The notes below the pieces were generated by a model. It saw only the letters and a list, made by a program, of their open reading frames with translations. It searched no databases and was not told the origin of the DNA. 64,000 nucleotides of DNA, from the NCBI GenBank assembly GCA_933822405.4, contig CAKOGP040001714.1, positions 310,001 to 374,000 of the forward strand, read 5' to 3'. This document shows positions 22,810-34,201 of the stretch, piece after piece; position 1 is the first letter of the stretch, and every line of letters begins with the position of its first letter. A program made the translations under genes and the position numbers. This stretch comes from Cylindrotheca closterium (Eukaryota; Bacillariophyta; Bacillariophyceae; Bacillariales; Bacillariaceae).

Positions 22810-24009
22810 ATGGCAATGGTCAGCAATCCTGCCGATGTGGCAGCCACCATGCCTCACATGGACCCTGTGGCCAATGATAATCAGTCGGCACTTCCTGTTT
22901 GGGATAGGACACTCTCAGGCTCTACCAATACCGACTTGGACCATCAAATTGAAAAACTCCGAAAGTGTGAATGCTTGCAAGAGTCTGAAGTGAGAGACTT
23001 GTGTCTTCGTGCCAGAGAAATTCTTGCGCGAGAGAGCAATGTGCAACGAGTGGATGCTCCTGTTACAGTAAGTTAGCTGAGGAACGATGTATGAACATAG
23101 AATTGGAGAAAATTCAGTGATTGGATTTTGCCGATGCATGCATATCCTTCATTCGTCATTCAAAAAGTCTATCCTCCATCATCATCTCTCTCACCTATTC
23201 AATATCTCTCAATCACTATTATCCAATCTTCTCAGGTTTGTGGTGACATTCACGGGCAATTTTACGATCTAGTGGAACTCTTCAAAGTGGGTGGAGAATG
23301 TCCTCACAAGAACTATCTGTTTCTGGGAGATTTTGTCGACAGAGGTTATTACTCTGTGGAAACCTTGCTTTTGCTCTTGGCTCTCAAAGTAAGGTATCCC
23401 AGTCGCATTACTTTGATCAGAGGCAACCACGAAAGTCGGCAAATTACACAAGTTTATGGATTTTACGATGAATGTCTCCGAAAGTATGGTTCCGTCAACG
23501 TCTGGAGATACTGTACAGAGATTTTTGATTACATATCGTTGACCGCGGTCATTGAAGACAAAATCTTTTGCGTCCACGGAGGTCTGTCTCCGAGCATCAA
23601 CACCCTAGACGAAATTCGAGCCATCGATCGAAAGCAGGAAGTTCCTCACGAAGGAACCATGTGCGATCTGATGTGGAGTGATCCCGAAGAAATTGAGGGA
23701 TGGGGATTGTCACCCAGAGGTGCTGGTTACCTCTTTGGGGGAGACATTGTCACCATGTTCAACGAACGAAATGATCTAGAAATGATTGCACGAGCCCATC
23801 AGCTCGTCATGGAGGGGCACAAAATTATGTTCAATGGTTCTGTAGTCACTGTCTGGTCCGCACCCAACTACTGCTATCGGTGTGGAAATGTGGCTTCCAT
23901 CTTTGAAGTCGATGAGAATTTGCAACGAACCTTCCAAACCTTTGATGCGGCGCCAAAGGATGAGCGCAGAGTACCGGGAAGAAACCCAACACCCGACTAC
24001 TTTTTGTAG
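22810..24009 (+). CDS. PPP4C: Serine/threonine protein phosphatase 4 catalytic subunit, 343 aa
   Basis: Exons 22810-23067 (donor gtaagt) and 23236-24009 (acceptor ctcag), phase 0. PPP-family metallophosphatase. The metal and phosphate motifs are all intact: [31 protein letters not shown], the RAHQLVMEG helix and [11 protein letters not shown]. The segment [30 protein letters not shown] and the C-terminal YFL ending (the carboxymethylated leucine of PP2A-like enzymes) place it in the PP2A/PP4/PP6 group. The match is closest to PP4, which acts in DNA-damage recovery, centrosome and nuclear signalling. The N-terminus has about 35 extra residues compared with animal PP4. Only about 27 bases follow the stop before the assembly gap. 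Confidence 0.9.
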
Positions 24010-24036
24010 AAAAAAATGTTATTATCATATCATCAT

Positions 24037-24525
24037 NNNNNNNNNNNNNNNNNNNNNNNNNNNNNNNNNNNNNNNNNNNNNNNNNNNNNNNNNNNNNNNN
24101 NNNNNNNNNNNNNNNNNNNNNNNNNNNNNNNNNNNNNNNNNNNNNNNNNNNNNNNNNNNNNNNNNNNNNNNNNNNNNNNNNNNNNNNNNNNNNNNNNNNN
24201 NNNNNNNNNNNNNNNNNNNNNNNNNNNNNNNNNNNNNNNNNNNNNNNNNNNNNNNNNNNNNNNNNNNNNNNNNNNNNNNNNNNNNNNNNNNNNNNNNNNN
24301 NNNNNNNNNNNNNNNNNNNNNNNNNNNNNNNNNNNNNNNNNNNNNNNNNNNNNNNNNNNNNNNNNNNNNNNNNNNNNNNNNNNNNNNNNNNNNNNNNNNN
24401 NNNNNNNNNNNNNNNNNNNNNNNNNNNNNNNNNNNNNNNNNNNNNNNNNNNNNNNNNNNNNNNNNNNNNNNNNNNNNNNNNNNNNNNNNNNNNNNNNNNN
24501 NNNNNNNNNNNNNNNNNNNNNNNNN
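24037..24525. other. Assembly gap (489 N)
   Basis: A run of N directly preceded by ATTATCATATCATCAT. The short ATC-type repeat suggests a simple-sequence tract that broke the assembly. All frames appear open across it artificially. Confidence 0.99.
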
Positions 24526-24688
24526 GCAGTCCATTCACGAGCAGCGAGGTGCCATTCTGGACTGAAGTAATCACTGCATTGCGCATTGGCAGGGATACAG
24601 TAATATGGCCGATTCCTTGAGACACAAGTCGCCAAGACTCAATATGCTCCATTTTGCCCCACGGTATACTCGGTATCCATAAATTCAT
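24526..24688 (-). CDS. N-terminal fragment of an unknown gene running into the gap
   Basis: From ATG 24688 the minus strand is open for 54 codons to the gap edge. The residues look like real protein (WGKMEHIESWRLVSQG, HITVSLPMRNAVI, NGTSLLVNGL). They faintly resemble the start of DUF4336/metallo-hydrolase-like proteins, whose opening strands also read as a 'sets conditions, then value display' motif, but this is weak. The rest would lie in the N run and would have to end before the PP4 stop. Confidence 0.3.
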
Positions 24689-25573
24689 TTCTTATACTGT
24701 CGTCATTGCTTCTGACTAGAAAATTGAATAGAAACTCTCAATTGCTTCGAATAATAGTAGATTTTTCTTTCCCTCTTTTCATTGCCACGTTATGATGGAT
24801 GAGCACCATCTCCGAATCCTTAGTAATAGTAGTAGTAGTAGTAGTTGTAGTTGTAGTATATTGATGATGTATCATCGGGATCAACAAAGAACTGGTGAGG
24901 CGAAAAATTTGCAGGTTTTTCATTGATTTCAGCCCTTTGCAATTTGACGATGAAAGTGATTTGGGTGATTGATATCGCCTTGTCGGCGATGGGTCCCAAA
25001 CCACAAGCTTCGATCTTTCCCCATTCCCAATTTCGAATTCACACGGGGGAAAAAAGTGAACTAAAACGTAAAGGAAGGGAATCGGGGATTGATTCATTCG
25101 ATGGGAGTCAAAGCTGGCGTATGCTGAATGTATCAGCAAATCCAAGCTACTTGAGACGAGCGGTAAACTTACATCATGGCGGCTCGCATCCTGCACTCAT
25201 CATCATGTTTTCAGTCTGGTCTTATTGTCATTCATTCATTATCTATGATGAGATGGTGAAGGTTGATGGTTGATGGTGTTTGGAATTTTGGAATTTTGGA
25301 CGCAGCAAATGGAAATTCCAAATTCCAGAAATGTCGAGCCGGACAACTCCAAAACTTGCCAACCGTTGGCTATTTCCGCAAACACCAATTGTCGCTGCGA
25401 TAAATACTGGCCCATGTTTTAGCGACGATTTTTTTATGAGTTGAACACCATCACTGCACTGTGGTCTTGTGTAGCAAAGCCAAGGTTTGTGCAACCAAAT
25501 CATTAAAAGAACAAGACAAGAATCGCGGATAAGAAAGCAACAAGAGCATTACTATTCTACTCACAAGTGTACA
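24689..25573. other. Intergenic with AGT microsatellite
   Basis: No supported gene. Contains a (AGT/TGT)n trinucleotide tract at about 24826-24858. Antisense ORFs across it translate to poly-Thr and are artefacts of the repeat. TGGAATTTTGGAATTTTGGA at 25280-25300 is a short tandem duplication. Confidence 0.6.
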
Positions 25574-26137
25574 ATGAAGAGTCAAATAATATTCGCAGCG
25601 CTCCTTGCTGCCGCGGCTGTCGCAACTGAAGCGACGAATGACGAAAACACCGCTAAAGTCGAGGACACTCACAAGGTTCAACGGGAGCTAAGACCCGTTC
25701 GAATTTATGACAATCCTACGACAGAAGGATCCTGGGGCCACTGTGAAGGAGATTGTGACGTTGATGATGATTGCTACCATAATCTAATTTGCTTTCAGCG
25801 CCAAGAAAATGAAGCAACTCCTGTTCCAGGATGCAAGGGTGGGGACGAAGACTTTTCGGCAAACGACTATTGTGTATTCCCTGGTGACATTCCATTGTCT
25901 GGCAATCTGTTCGAGCAGCACACTGGGGATAACCTCAACGATGAGCCAGTAGATGATCTATCGCAGCCCACTGGTCAAACAACGATTTTGTCGGCGGAAA
26001 ACCCTGAAAATGAGACGGCAACTGATCCTCCGCTCAGTTTAGTGGGGCAGAGTGGTGTGTCATCACTGAGCCAGCAGTTCATATCGATGACTTTGATGTC
26101 TCTGGTTTCGGCGGCCGTCTTGACCATCCAAGCTTAG
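25574..26137 (+). CDS. Secreted, probably GPI-anchored cysteine-motif protein, 187 aa
   Basis: Residues 1-18 form a signal peptide (MKSQIIFAALLAAAAVATEA). A compact cysteine module follows at about 53-100: GHCEGDCDVDDDCYHNLICF, then PGCKGGDED and NDYCVFP. This six-to-seven-Cys pattern (C-x3-C-x5-C-x4-C...) recurs in many predicted secreted proteins of marine stramenopiles. The remainder is Asn/Thr/Ser/Pro-rich, and the last 25 residues are hydrophobic (ISMTLMSLVSAAVLTIQA), consistent with a GPI-attachment signal. Probable cell-surface or wall-associated protein; function unknown. Confidence 0.75.
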   Translation: MKSQIIFAALLAAAAVATEATNDENTAKVEDTHKVQRELRPVRIYDNPTTEGSWGHCEGDCDVDDDCYHNLICFQRQENEATPVPGCKGGDEDFSANDYCVFPGDIPLSGNLFEQHTGDNLNDEPVDDLSQPTGQTTILSAENPENETATDPPLSLVGQSGVSSLSQQFISMTLMSLVSAAVLTIQA

Positions 26138-26921
26138 TAGACTTGAGTGCTGTCATCATTGTTACAGCACCTCGTCTTGACACTCATTGAGAGTCGCGCC
26201 TGCTACAATTAGAGGTAACAGCTAGCAGCGCTCCAATGTTGTGCCATACGAGGTGCAAGTACTGCACGGTGGTATCTTTGAATATACCAGACATCTTCGA
26301 GGGGAACAATCATAATTCTATGTTAGTACGCGTTATGCATTATCAATATGGCACAGCCCAGTTATAATTCAGAAACATTGTTATCAATCTCAAAATATCT
26401 AGCTAGGCTACATTGGGTGTTTTGTATATATCGAAGCGACAACTTGTTGCATTTGGGGTTTGAAATCTGGGCTCATTCTGCAGATTTGATGTACAGTAAT
26501 AGGATGTGCCTCCTGCTTTTTCAGACCGTGCTCTCTCACTAGTTATTTTGGCCCAAACATCTGCCAGGTAGCTTTGTCGCGTAGAAAAGTGGCACAAAAG
26601 TTTCTTTCCGAATGAATCACCATCCCACGCGACATACCGTATAAACGAAACACGAGTGGGGTATTCGGGGTATTCTCTTGTTGTTTCTATCATCAACAAC
26701 ACTGCAAATAATCCACGAATCATTCATTATAAGAGAGATCAGGATAGGGAAACTACAAAGGGGTGTACTGCTGGTAATCTTGGCTTTTGCTTTCGCTGAA
26801 ATTTTTTCTGAATACCACCTAAAGAATCAACGGTTGACATCTCCTACTGCGATACAGTAATTGGAAGAACAACTGAGAGGAAAAGTCGTAGAATCACATT
26901 ACAGAATACCTACATAAAATT
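26138..26921. other. Intergenic, no gene seen
   Basis: AT-rich spacer between two plus-strand genes, presumably terminator of the first and promoter of the second. No ORF with coding character. Confidence 0.5.
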
Positions 26922-29900
26922 ATGAGGATTGGGGAACTCTCGATATGGACTCTATTTCTGGTATTATGCTTCCTTTGCGGCATACATGTGGTCGATTCAG
27001 ACAATGATATATTCAGACAGCAGCAAGTTTCAAATACGGGAGAAGAAAGCATGTTTTATTATTCCATTGATGGGTCCAACAACAATCGTAATAATCCTTC
27101 CTGGGGACAGAAGGAAACACCAAGGGTCCGGTACCTACCGCAGGCGTCTCGATACTATGATGAGACAGCACCCAACACTGGAGGTGGTATTCCAGTGGAT
27201 GAAACCAACTCCAATTTACCTTCGGCACGCCGCATTATGGAAGCCATCTTCTCGCAATCCACACCTCATGCTGACAAGGGGACGAATCATCTAATGTTGG
27301 AATTTGGGCACTTTATTGTGCAAGATGTCATTGGGCGTACGCTCTTGAATGAGACAGAACCCTTCCCCATGCCATGCGATGGTGAAGTAACAGATGTTGT
27401 CTTTTGTCCTGTGACTGGGCAGACTTACTCCATTCCGTTCGATCGGTCACAACATGCTACTTTTGCCAATAGAAATATTCCACGAGCATCTCTCAATGGT
27501 GAAACGGCCTTTATGGATATGAGCAACTTATACGGCAACACTCCCGAGGTACAAGAAGAGGTGCGAGAATTCGTAGGAGGACGCGTCAAGCTGGATGAAA
27601 TGGGATTGCCGCCGATTCTCAACAAGTACAATTCCTCCCCTGGAGTCTTTGCAATGTACTGTGTATTTCTACGGTATCACAACATTTTGGCAGCGGAATT
27701 CCAGGAAAAAAATCCTACTCTCAAGGAGGAAGAACTATTTCAAATGGCACGTCAAAAGAATATTGCCATCTATCAATTCAATGCTGAGGAAAAGTACATA
27801 CCCACGCTACTTGGATCCAAGCTGGAGCCTTATGTTGGCTACAACTCAAGCGTGGATCCAAGCATAGATGAATTCTTTGCGGCTGCCTCCTTTCGGTACG
27901 CTCACAGTAGTTTCTCTGGACTGGTTCGTTTGTTGGATGAGAATTTTGATCCCACTGGTTCGGATCCATTGATTTTGCGAGATGTCTTTCGACAGTCCTC
28001 ACCCAACAATGTCCCACGGGTGGTACGGAACCATGGAGGAATCGAGCCCTTTTTGCGAGGGCTTACAGTCACCAACGCCAAGGCTGTTGATGCCAGTCTT
28101 GTTCATGATATGAACTACTTTACCGAAGCTACCAGTTTGCTGGACGTCCAACGCGGACGTGATATGGGATTACCGTCGTACAATGATGCCCGAGAAGCCT
28201 TTGGCTTGGAAAGAGTTAAAGATTTTGAAAGTTTGGTCGGGTACGACTACCAAGGGATACTTGCTCCTCTGAAGGAGCTGTATAATGATGATATCGAAAA
28301 ACTCGACGCCTATGTAGGTGCTCTATTGGAAGCCAAGGATACTGGAGCCGAAATGGGACCCCTCTTTAGCCAATCCATTTTGAATCAGTTCCAGCGCATC
28401 CGTGATGGGGACCGACTGTGGTACCGCAATAATCAATACACTCAAGAGGAATGGGAACAATTTCCGTCCATGGCGGATTTGATTCGGGCAACTTGCACGG
28501 GGATGGACAATTTGCCTACTGAAAGTTTCTTAGCTTGGGATGGTGTGGCCGGCGAAGGCGCGGCAACTTGTGGAGCATCCGCGACGCAATTGTCGCTCAT
28601 CAAGTACGTTGATTCTTTGTTTTGGTCTGTTATTTCGGTTATCATGGACTGTCTATCTCATTTGGTCCTCTTCTCCTTTTATCCAGTGGAAAGTACAGTC
28701 TGGGGTGGCAGATCGACGTTCCATCAGCTGCAGATCTTCGGGACCAGCCAGATATGAAAAGCACCATTGAAGTTACAATGAATTTCAACGAGCGCATGAA
28801 TAATCCAGGGTTCCTGGGCGTCGGATGGCGCAGTCAACAAATGAGAGGAGCTGAAATTTGGTGGTGCACTGCCAACGCTGACATCTTTGCCACAGAAACA
28901 TTTCCTGACGCCTGTGATGCGAATAGTGATAAGGTGAACTTCGAAAAGAAACTATTTTCTTGCTGTGTGGCAGATGGAGGACTGCATGTTCAACCGGTAT
29001 GCTCCAGTCCTGATGCTTCCGTGTACTACGAGTTGACAATTGTTGACTGGTGTCTGACACCAGGAACGTCAAGAGTCACTGTCACAGCGCCAGTTTGTGA
29101 TGATAATGAACAGTTTACCAACGGAAAAGTAAACTGTTTCCGTAAGACATCTAGTGCCAATGGGGAAATGGATTTCATTGTCGCCTACAACCCCAACAGG
29201 ATTGGTAACCATGGGTATCAGATGCGTACCGCCGCGGCCGTGGATCTTTCTGTGGGTGTTTTAACACAATCCGAATCTGACACTGCAGACGTTGGACTGA
29301 TTGCTACTCATGCGATATTCATGCTTTTTGGATGGATGGTGTTGGCACCGATGGCCATTTTCGTGAGTTCGAATAGTGATATTATGTGACGATGACGGAC
29401 GGTCCATTATCCCTCCACTTACTCACTCGTTGTGTATACATTTCAGATTGTTCGATACATGAAAACAAAAGAGTGGCGCTTAGTGGCTCATGTTTCGTTA
29501 ATGGGTATTGTTGGTAGTATGATGGTCCCCTTGCTCATTGGAGTCGAGGCGTCGGTTGGGGCAACTGACAAGACAGAAGAACACAGTTTTGTCGGTTTGA
29601 GTCTTCTCGGAGTTTACTTTGTCATGGTATTTGCTGGAAGGGTCCGATATCTCAAGCTACAAGGTAAAAAAGTTGGCCGCAAGACTTACTTCTTCTCAGC
29701 AATTTTGCACAAATATGGTGGTGTTGTGATGGTGCTCTTGGCATGGTAGGTTTGCTGTTAGCAATACGTATCTCATCTCCTAGAACGGAACAACTACTCA
29801 CCGCAACTCTATCCCGATCCCGCAGGTGGAACTGTTACACTGGCCTCGTTAGAATTGGTCCTGAAGATTCCTATTTCCAAGTTCTTTTATTAAGGTAAGT

Positions 29901-32900
29901 ATAAATGTATAGCTCGTTTCATGTATCAGTAAAACTGGAAATCTCACACATCGTCTTTTGCAGTACATATAGTATGGGCTACGACCTTGATATTTTTGGC
30001 TCCATCCGGAAGTATATCTACTTTCCATACCTTGCTGTGGTCTGTCTCGCTTTTATTTTTGCGGAAGCACAGCGCTATCGACTGAACAGTTCTTCTCACG
30101 TATCAAAGTTGCAAGGTATTCTCGAAGGAAAAAACACAATATGGGAAGATGACGCCGACAAGTTCCTGGAAAAGATGACGATGGATGCCTTCATGGAGGC
30201 GACGAAGCTCGGGACTATGCTCTGCATTGTCGACGGGTATGTTCTCGACATAACATCCTTTGTTGAAAGTCACCCTGGCGGCCAACACTTACTACGTTAT
30301 GCTGCCGGTTCTGATATCACGGAAGAATTTGTTGGCAAGAGAGATGTCGATGGATTGCGAAATGTTCATAGTCATAGCGCAGTCGAATTGATGAAGACTT
30401 TTGTCAAAGCCGTCCTCGTTGACGAGAACAACCAGAAGCTATCGTTCCAGAAGGGAGCAAGTTCAAGAATGGCTCTGTCAAAATCTAAGAACGGAAAGGG
30501 CTTCGGACGAATGTCTTTGATGGAAACAATCGCACGTGTCCCGCAAACTCGTCGGGGCGCGTCGGTCTTCCGACGAGGAAGAGTGGTCGGACTGAGGTAT
30601 CTGACTCCCGAGATCGAAATCACGCACACTTCGAAGCCTGCAATCCTTCTGCAGTTGGCACTACCAAAAACGAGAAAAGATCTCCATGTGCAAAAGTTGA
30701 TCTCCCTTCCAAGTTGTGCATTCACTTTCCGTGGAATTGACAAGTATAATTCTGCTGTCGATCGACAGTATACTCCAGTGAAAATCCACAACGACTTTGC
30801 TAGCAGAACCAAGGATGATACTGACGAAGATATATTTGACTTTGTGATCAGTTTGGTACCTGGTGGCAAGATGACGAAAATTTTCCTCGATCTGAGAGTT
30901 GGCAAAGTACTTCTGGCCAAGGGGCCCACTGTGAATCAAGAAACGGTTGCAACATTTCGGACTGGAGAATGGAGATCGGTCGTAATGGTCGCAGCTGGAA
31001 CCGGAGTTTCTCCCATGCTTCAGGTCATAGATTATTACATCGGGAAATTGAGCTCAGAGTTCAAGGGGCTGGAATCAGTATTGGATGCTGAAGTTCCCAA
31101 TCTATATTTGATGTGGATTGTCAAGAGCCCAAAGTACAATTACGCCGAGACGCTTGCACTCGACTCGAGGGTGGCCCGGTCGAACGGCAAATTCAAGTAC
31201 ACGGTGATATATTCCACATCACATGGAAAGGAGTCGATAGAAAAACCTCGTCATCAGCTGCACCACCAGTGGACCTTCAAGGAGGTCGTCGACAAGACGA
31301 CACCCAGAAGAATTGGTTTGCCGGGCTTCAAGAAACCACAGAAAGTGAAGCGCGCTGTGGTTGACGCTGCATGGAAGTCAAAGAAGAACCTCTCAAAAAA
31401 AACTGATCTTTCTTCTCTTGCTGCACCTACCAACAAAACTATTCGGTCAAGCGAGTCGTCTTCCGATGAATTCAGTATCGAAAATGAAATTACAACGGCA
31501 ACGTGGAGAGACGACAAGGTGCAAACGTGCTATCGGTCATACAATAGGATGCTTCTTGAGGAGTTGCTCCTCTCCATCCCTGAAACGGATGGATCCTTCC
31601 GGACATCATCGAACCCAACGATGGGCCGGATTTCTCTGCCGTCGATAATTGAAGAGGGGTCGGAAGAAGATGAGAGTAGCGATGACGATCATAGCAGTTC
31701 ATACGATCAAGACGACAGGAACTCAGTCGACAGAGACAGTTCGTATGGATCGTACAGTTCGTACGATGAAGGCAGCAGGAGTTCGAAAGGCGACAGCAGC
31801 TCGTTCAAAGATTCATTCAAGGACGAAGGCTCCATTTCGCAAGAGAGCCGTTCAGAGTCTTCCTCGTCGTCGTCGTCTGGTCTCAGATCTGGTTTGAAAT
31901 TTATTCCTTCGTTAAGCTCGGACAAAGGCTCGCATGGAACCCATGAAAGCGCGAAGAGCCCTGATAATTGTTCGTTGGACGAGAAAGAAGAATCAAGCTC
32001 GCATGGTACCCGTGAAACCCCGAAGAACCCTGATAACGGTTCGTTGGACGAGAAAGAAGAATCAGGAACAGTTGCCACTGAGAGAAGTGGAAGCAGTCCC
32101 GAAAGCAACCAACAGGCAGATTTAGAATCGAACCTTTTGACTTCCTGGGTTCCGTCAAGACCCCTGGATCGATCATCTTGGATGCCTCCTACCGGTCTTG
32201 ATGCAGCCAAGAATGCTTCGTACGACAGCGACTATGTATCTTTTGATCATAATCAGCTGAAGAGAGGATTCTCGACAGCCAATAGTGGATCAGCAATACT
32301 CCGAAGTCCTACTTCGAAAACAAACCAAAGAAATCTCATTCCACCACGACTTGGTGGTCCTCCACTTGAACATGAGCCTTTTCACAAAGTACCGCCAAGA
32401 CTCGGAAGTCCTCCACCGGAAAAAGAGCCCTCGCGTTCCATACCGCCGTTAGTTCCTAAGAGCATTGCAGCGCCTTCGACAGAGCAGTCATCATCACAAC
32501 CGAAAGCTTCCGAGCCGCCTCCGAAAAGTAGCGCAGTACCATTCGCAAGAAATATTCCAGTCGTACAAAATAAGCCTCCTAAAAGAAACCAACCGGCGAG
32601 GGTGCCTTCTCTTGAGAATACGCCGCAGAGTCCAAAGAAGGATGCTGTAGACGAAGACCACAAAGAGAGATCATCCCTTGAAGAGAGAACACCAAGCAAG
32701 AATCTAGAGACTGCACATTCTGACAGTCGACGAGAAACCCGAGAGGAAGAGTTGCTAGATCAGTGGGAGATCGACGAAGAAGAGTACAGAGATCGAAAGA
32801 TCTTGGTGGCTATATCAGGAGCGCCCATGTTTGAATACAAGACCAGAATGAATCTTGGTGATTTGGGATTTCCACAAGAGAATATCGTCACCTTTCATGC

Positions 32901-32919
32901 TTCCGGACAACAGCTATAG
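26922..32919 (+). CDS. Haem peroxidase-DOMON-cytochrome b561-cytochrome b5-FNR fusion, about 1893 aa
   Basis: Five inferred exons: 26922-28603, 28687-29362, 29447-29745, 29826-29894, 29964-32919. Domains in order: signal peptide (1-26). Animal-type haem peroxidase about 60-555, with FRYAHSS proximal His328, FMDMSNLYGN and RGRDMGLPSYN. The usual distal GQxxDHD reads GHFIVQD, so Gln134 replaces the distal His. DOMON about 560-750 (SLGWQID, FLGVGW). Cytochrome b561 about 755-930, with histidines in THAIFMLFGW, AHVSLM, EHSFVGL and LHKYGG. Cytochrome b5 about 985-1045 (HPGG His1012, second ligand in VHSHSA). Ferredoxin-reductase module with RQYTPV (FAD), GKMTKIF..GP, AAGTGVSPM (NAD(P)) and a final ISGAPMFEY after a 450-residue Ser/Pro/Glu-rich insertion. 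Proposed role: electrons pass from cytosolic NAD(P)H through FAD, b5 and b561 to the outer face. Reaction product unknown. Confidence 0.85.
31927..32070 (+). repeat. Intragenic 69-bp tandem duplication
   Basis: Two adjacent units within the disordered insertion of the peroxidase-FNR gene. Each encodes SHGT-E--K-PDN-SLDEKEES. Both preserve the frame. Confidence 0.75.
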
Positions 32920-33559
32920 ATAGACCTAATACATGTACATGTACATATGTTGTTATATTGTTACATTGTTCAACTGTGTGTTGTCACACTTGTTCCACGG
33001 AAAGGTTGAGACGCTGTTCGTTCCCGAGGTTGGACACGTGGAATGAATGGAATCATCTTCACCTCTCATGGCACTGGTGGGAACTTGAATAATCCGGGTT
33101 CCTTTTAGTGCCTGACACCACGTAATTCCGGCACATCAGCCACCAAACTGGTGGCACCCGGCAAGTGAATGCATTCTGCAGTTTCGTTGATTGCCGCAAT
33201 GACGAGTACGTTTCCGTCTGTCATCAGCTACATCACTCGCACCGAATTCCATACAAATGCAAAGAATTCACCTGTTACTTTGGTTCGCTTTACTAAGAAC
33301 ATCGCCAAAGCCGGATCCCTTAGGTAGGAATGCCGGATCCTTTAAGTAAAATTTGTACGAGAACGGAAGAAATCGGCAAATTCCGTTCGTTTTGAAAAAA
33401 CACCGACCTCACGCTCACAAATGCCAAACTGAACCACGCAGGAAGGGCCACCACAAACACTTGGAAGTTCCCACTCCCCATTTTTCACGTTCACATACTC
33501 AAGCAACATTCTCATTTCTGATCCAAGAATTATTCTAATTCTCATCTCATAAAATCTTA
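32920..33559. other. Intergenic, no gene seen
   Basis: Begins with ACATGTACATGTACAT-type palindromic sequence at about 32931-32947. A short imperfect direct repeat GCCGGATCC(C/T)TTA(A/G)GTA occurs near 33312-33350. Confidence 0.5.
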
Positions 33560-34201
33560 ATGACCATCAGAGACATGATCTTCACACCTTCCTCCTCAGA
33601 TAGCTTTCCGCTGATCCCTGCAACCCCTATCTCATCAAACTGCGGGATAAACAATAACCTAATTATTCAGAGACCACCTTGCGAGGCCGCATCCATTGGA
33701 TGGTCGGACTTTGCCATCGTTGAAAACGACTCCTTCTTTCCCAAGATGAATGCCTACCAAACTGATTCTTCATCATCAGATACCTTGGATACCTACATGG
33801 AAGATTCCTCATCTACTTCCTCACAGGACACGGACATGTCCCTCAGTTCCACTGAAATCCGATCATCCGCATCATCTTCAGCTTCCCTAAACCAGAAGAG
33901 CGTCAAGTTCTCTCCCTTCTTGGAGGTCAGAACGCATTCTATTACACTTGGGGATCACCCCTGTTGCACCATCCTTCCAGTCGGACTTGATTGGGACTAT
34001 GCAGAAACTGAGAATGTGAGCTTGGAACTACATGAAATGAAGAAAGCCTACCGCGGAAAGGCACGAAAGCTGTCCTACATCGAACGCAAGCAGTTGCTAC
34101 AAGAATTTGTTGATAAAGAAAGCTTGCAATCGACAATGGAACAACAACCAATGATGAAAAAAGCAGGTTCTTCCTCCCGCCAACTCAAAGCTATGGCATG
34201 A
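33560..34201 (+). CDS. Hypothetical protein with KVxF..LGDxP motif, 213 aa (family member 1)
   Basis: Single exon. The N-terminal 110 residues are Ser/Thr/Asp-rich and probably disordered. Residues 112-185 form a compact block: KSVKFSPFLEVRTHSITLGD, HPCCTILPVGLDWDYAE, then a basic helix KAYRGKARKLSYIERKQLL. The same order (K-x-V-x-F, a short strand, GD-P, GL-W/L, basic helix ending in R-LL) occurs in the gene at 47820-48419, so both belong to one small family that is common in diatom proteomes. Function unknown. Confidence 0.65.
   Translation: MTIRDMIFTPSSSDSFPLIPATPISSNCGINNNLIIQRPPCEAASIGWSDFAIVENDSFFPKMNAYQTDSSSSDTLDTYMEDSSSTSSQDTDMSLSSTEIRSSASSSASLNQKSVKFSPFLEVRTHSITLGDHPCCTILPVGLDWDYAETENVSLELHEMKKAYRGKARKLSYIERKQLLQEFVDKESLQSTMEQQPMMKKAGSSSRQLKAMA

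Noticed and set aside
24025..24570. Long open frames across the N run on both strands
   Set aside because: Created only by N translated as unknown residues.
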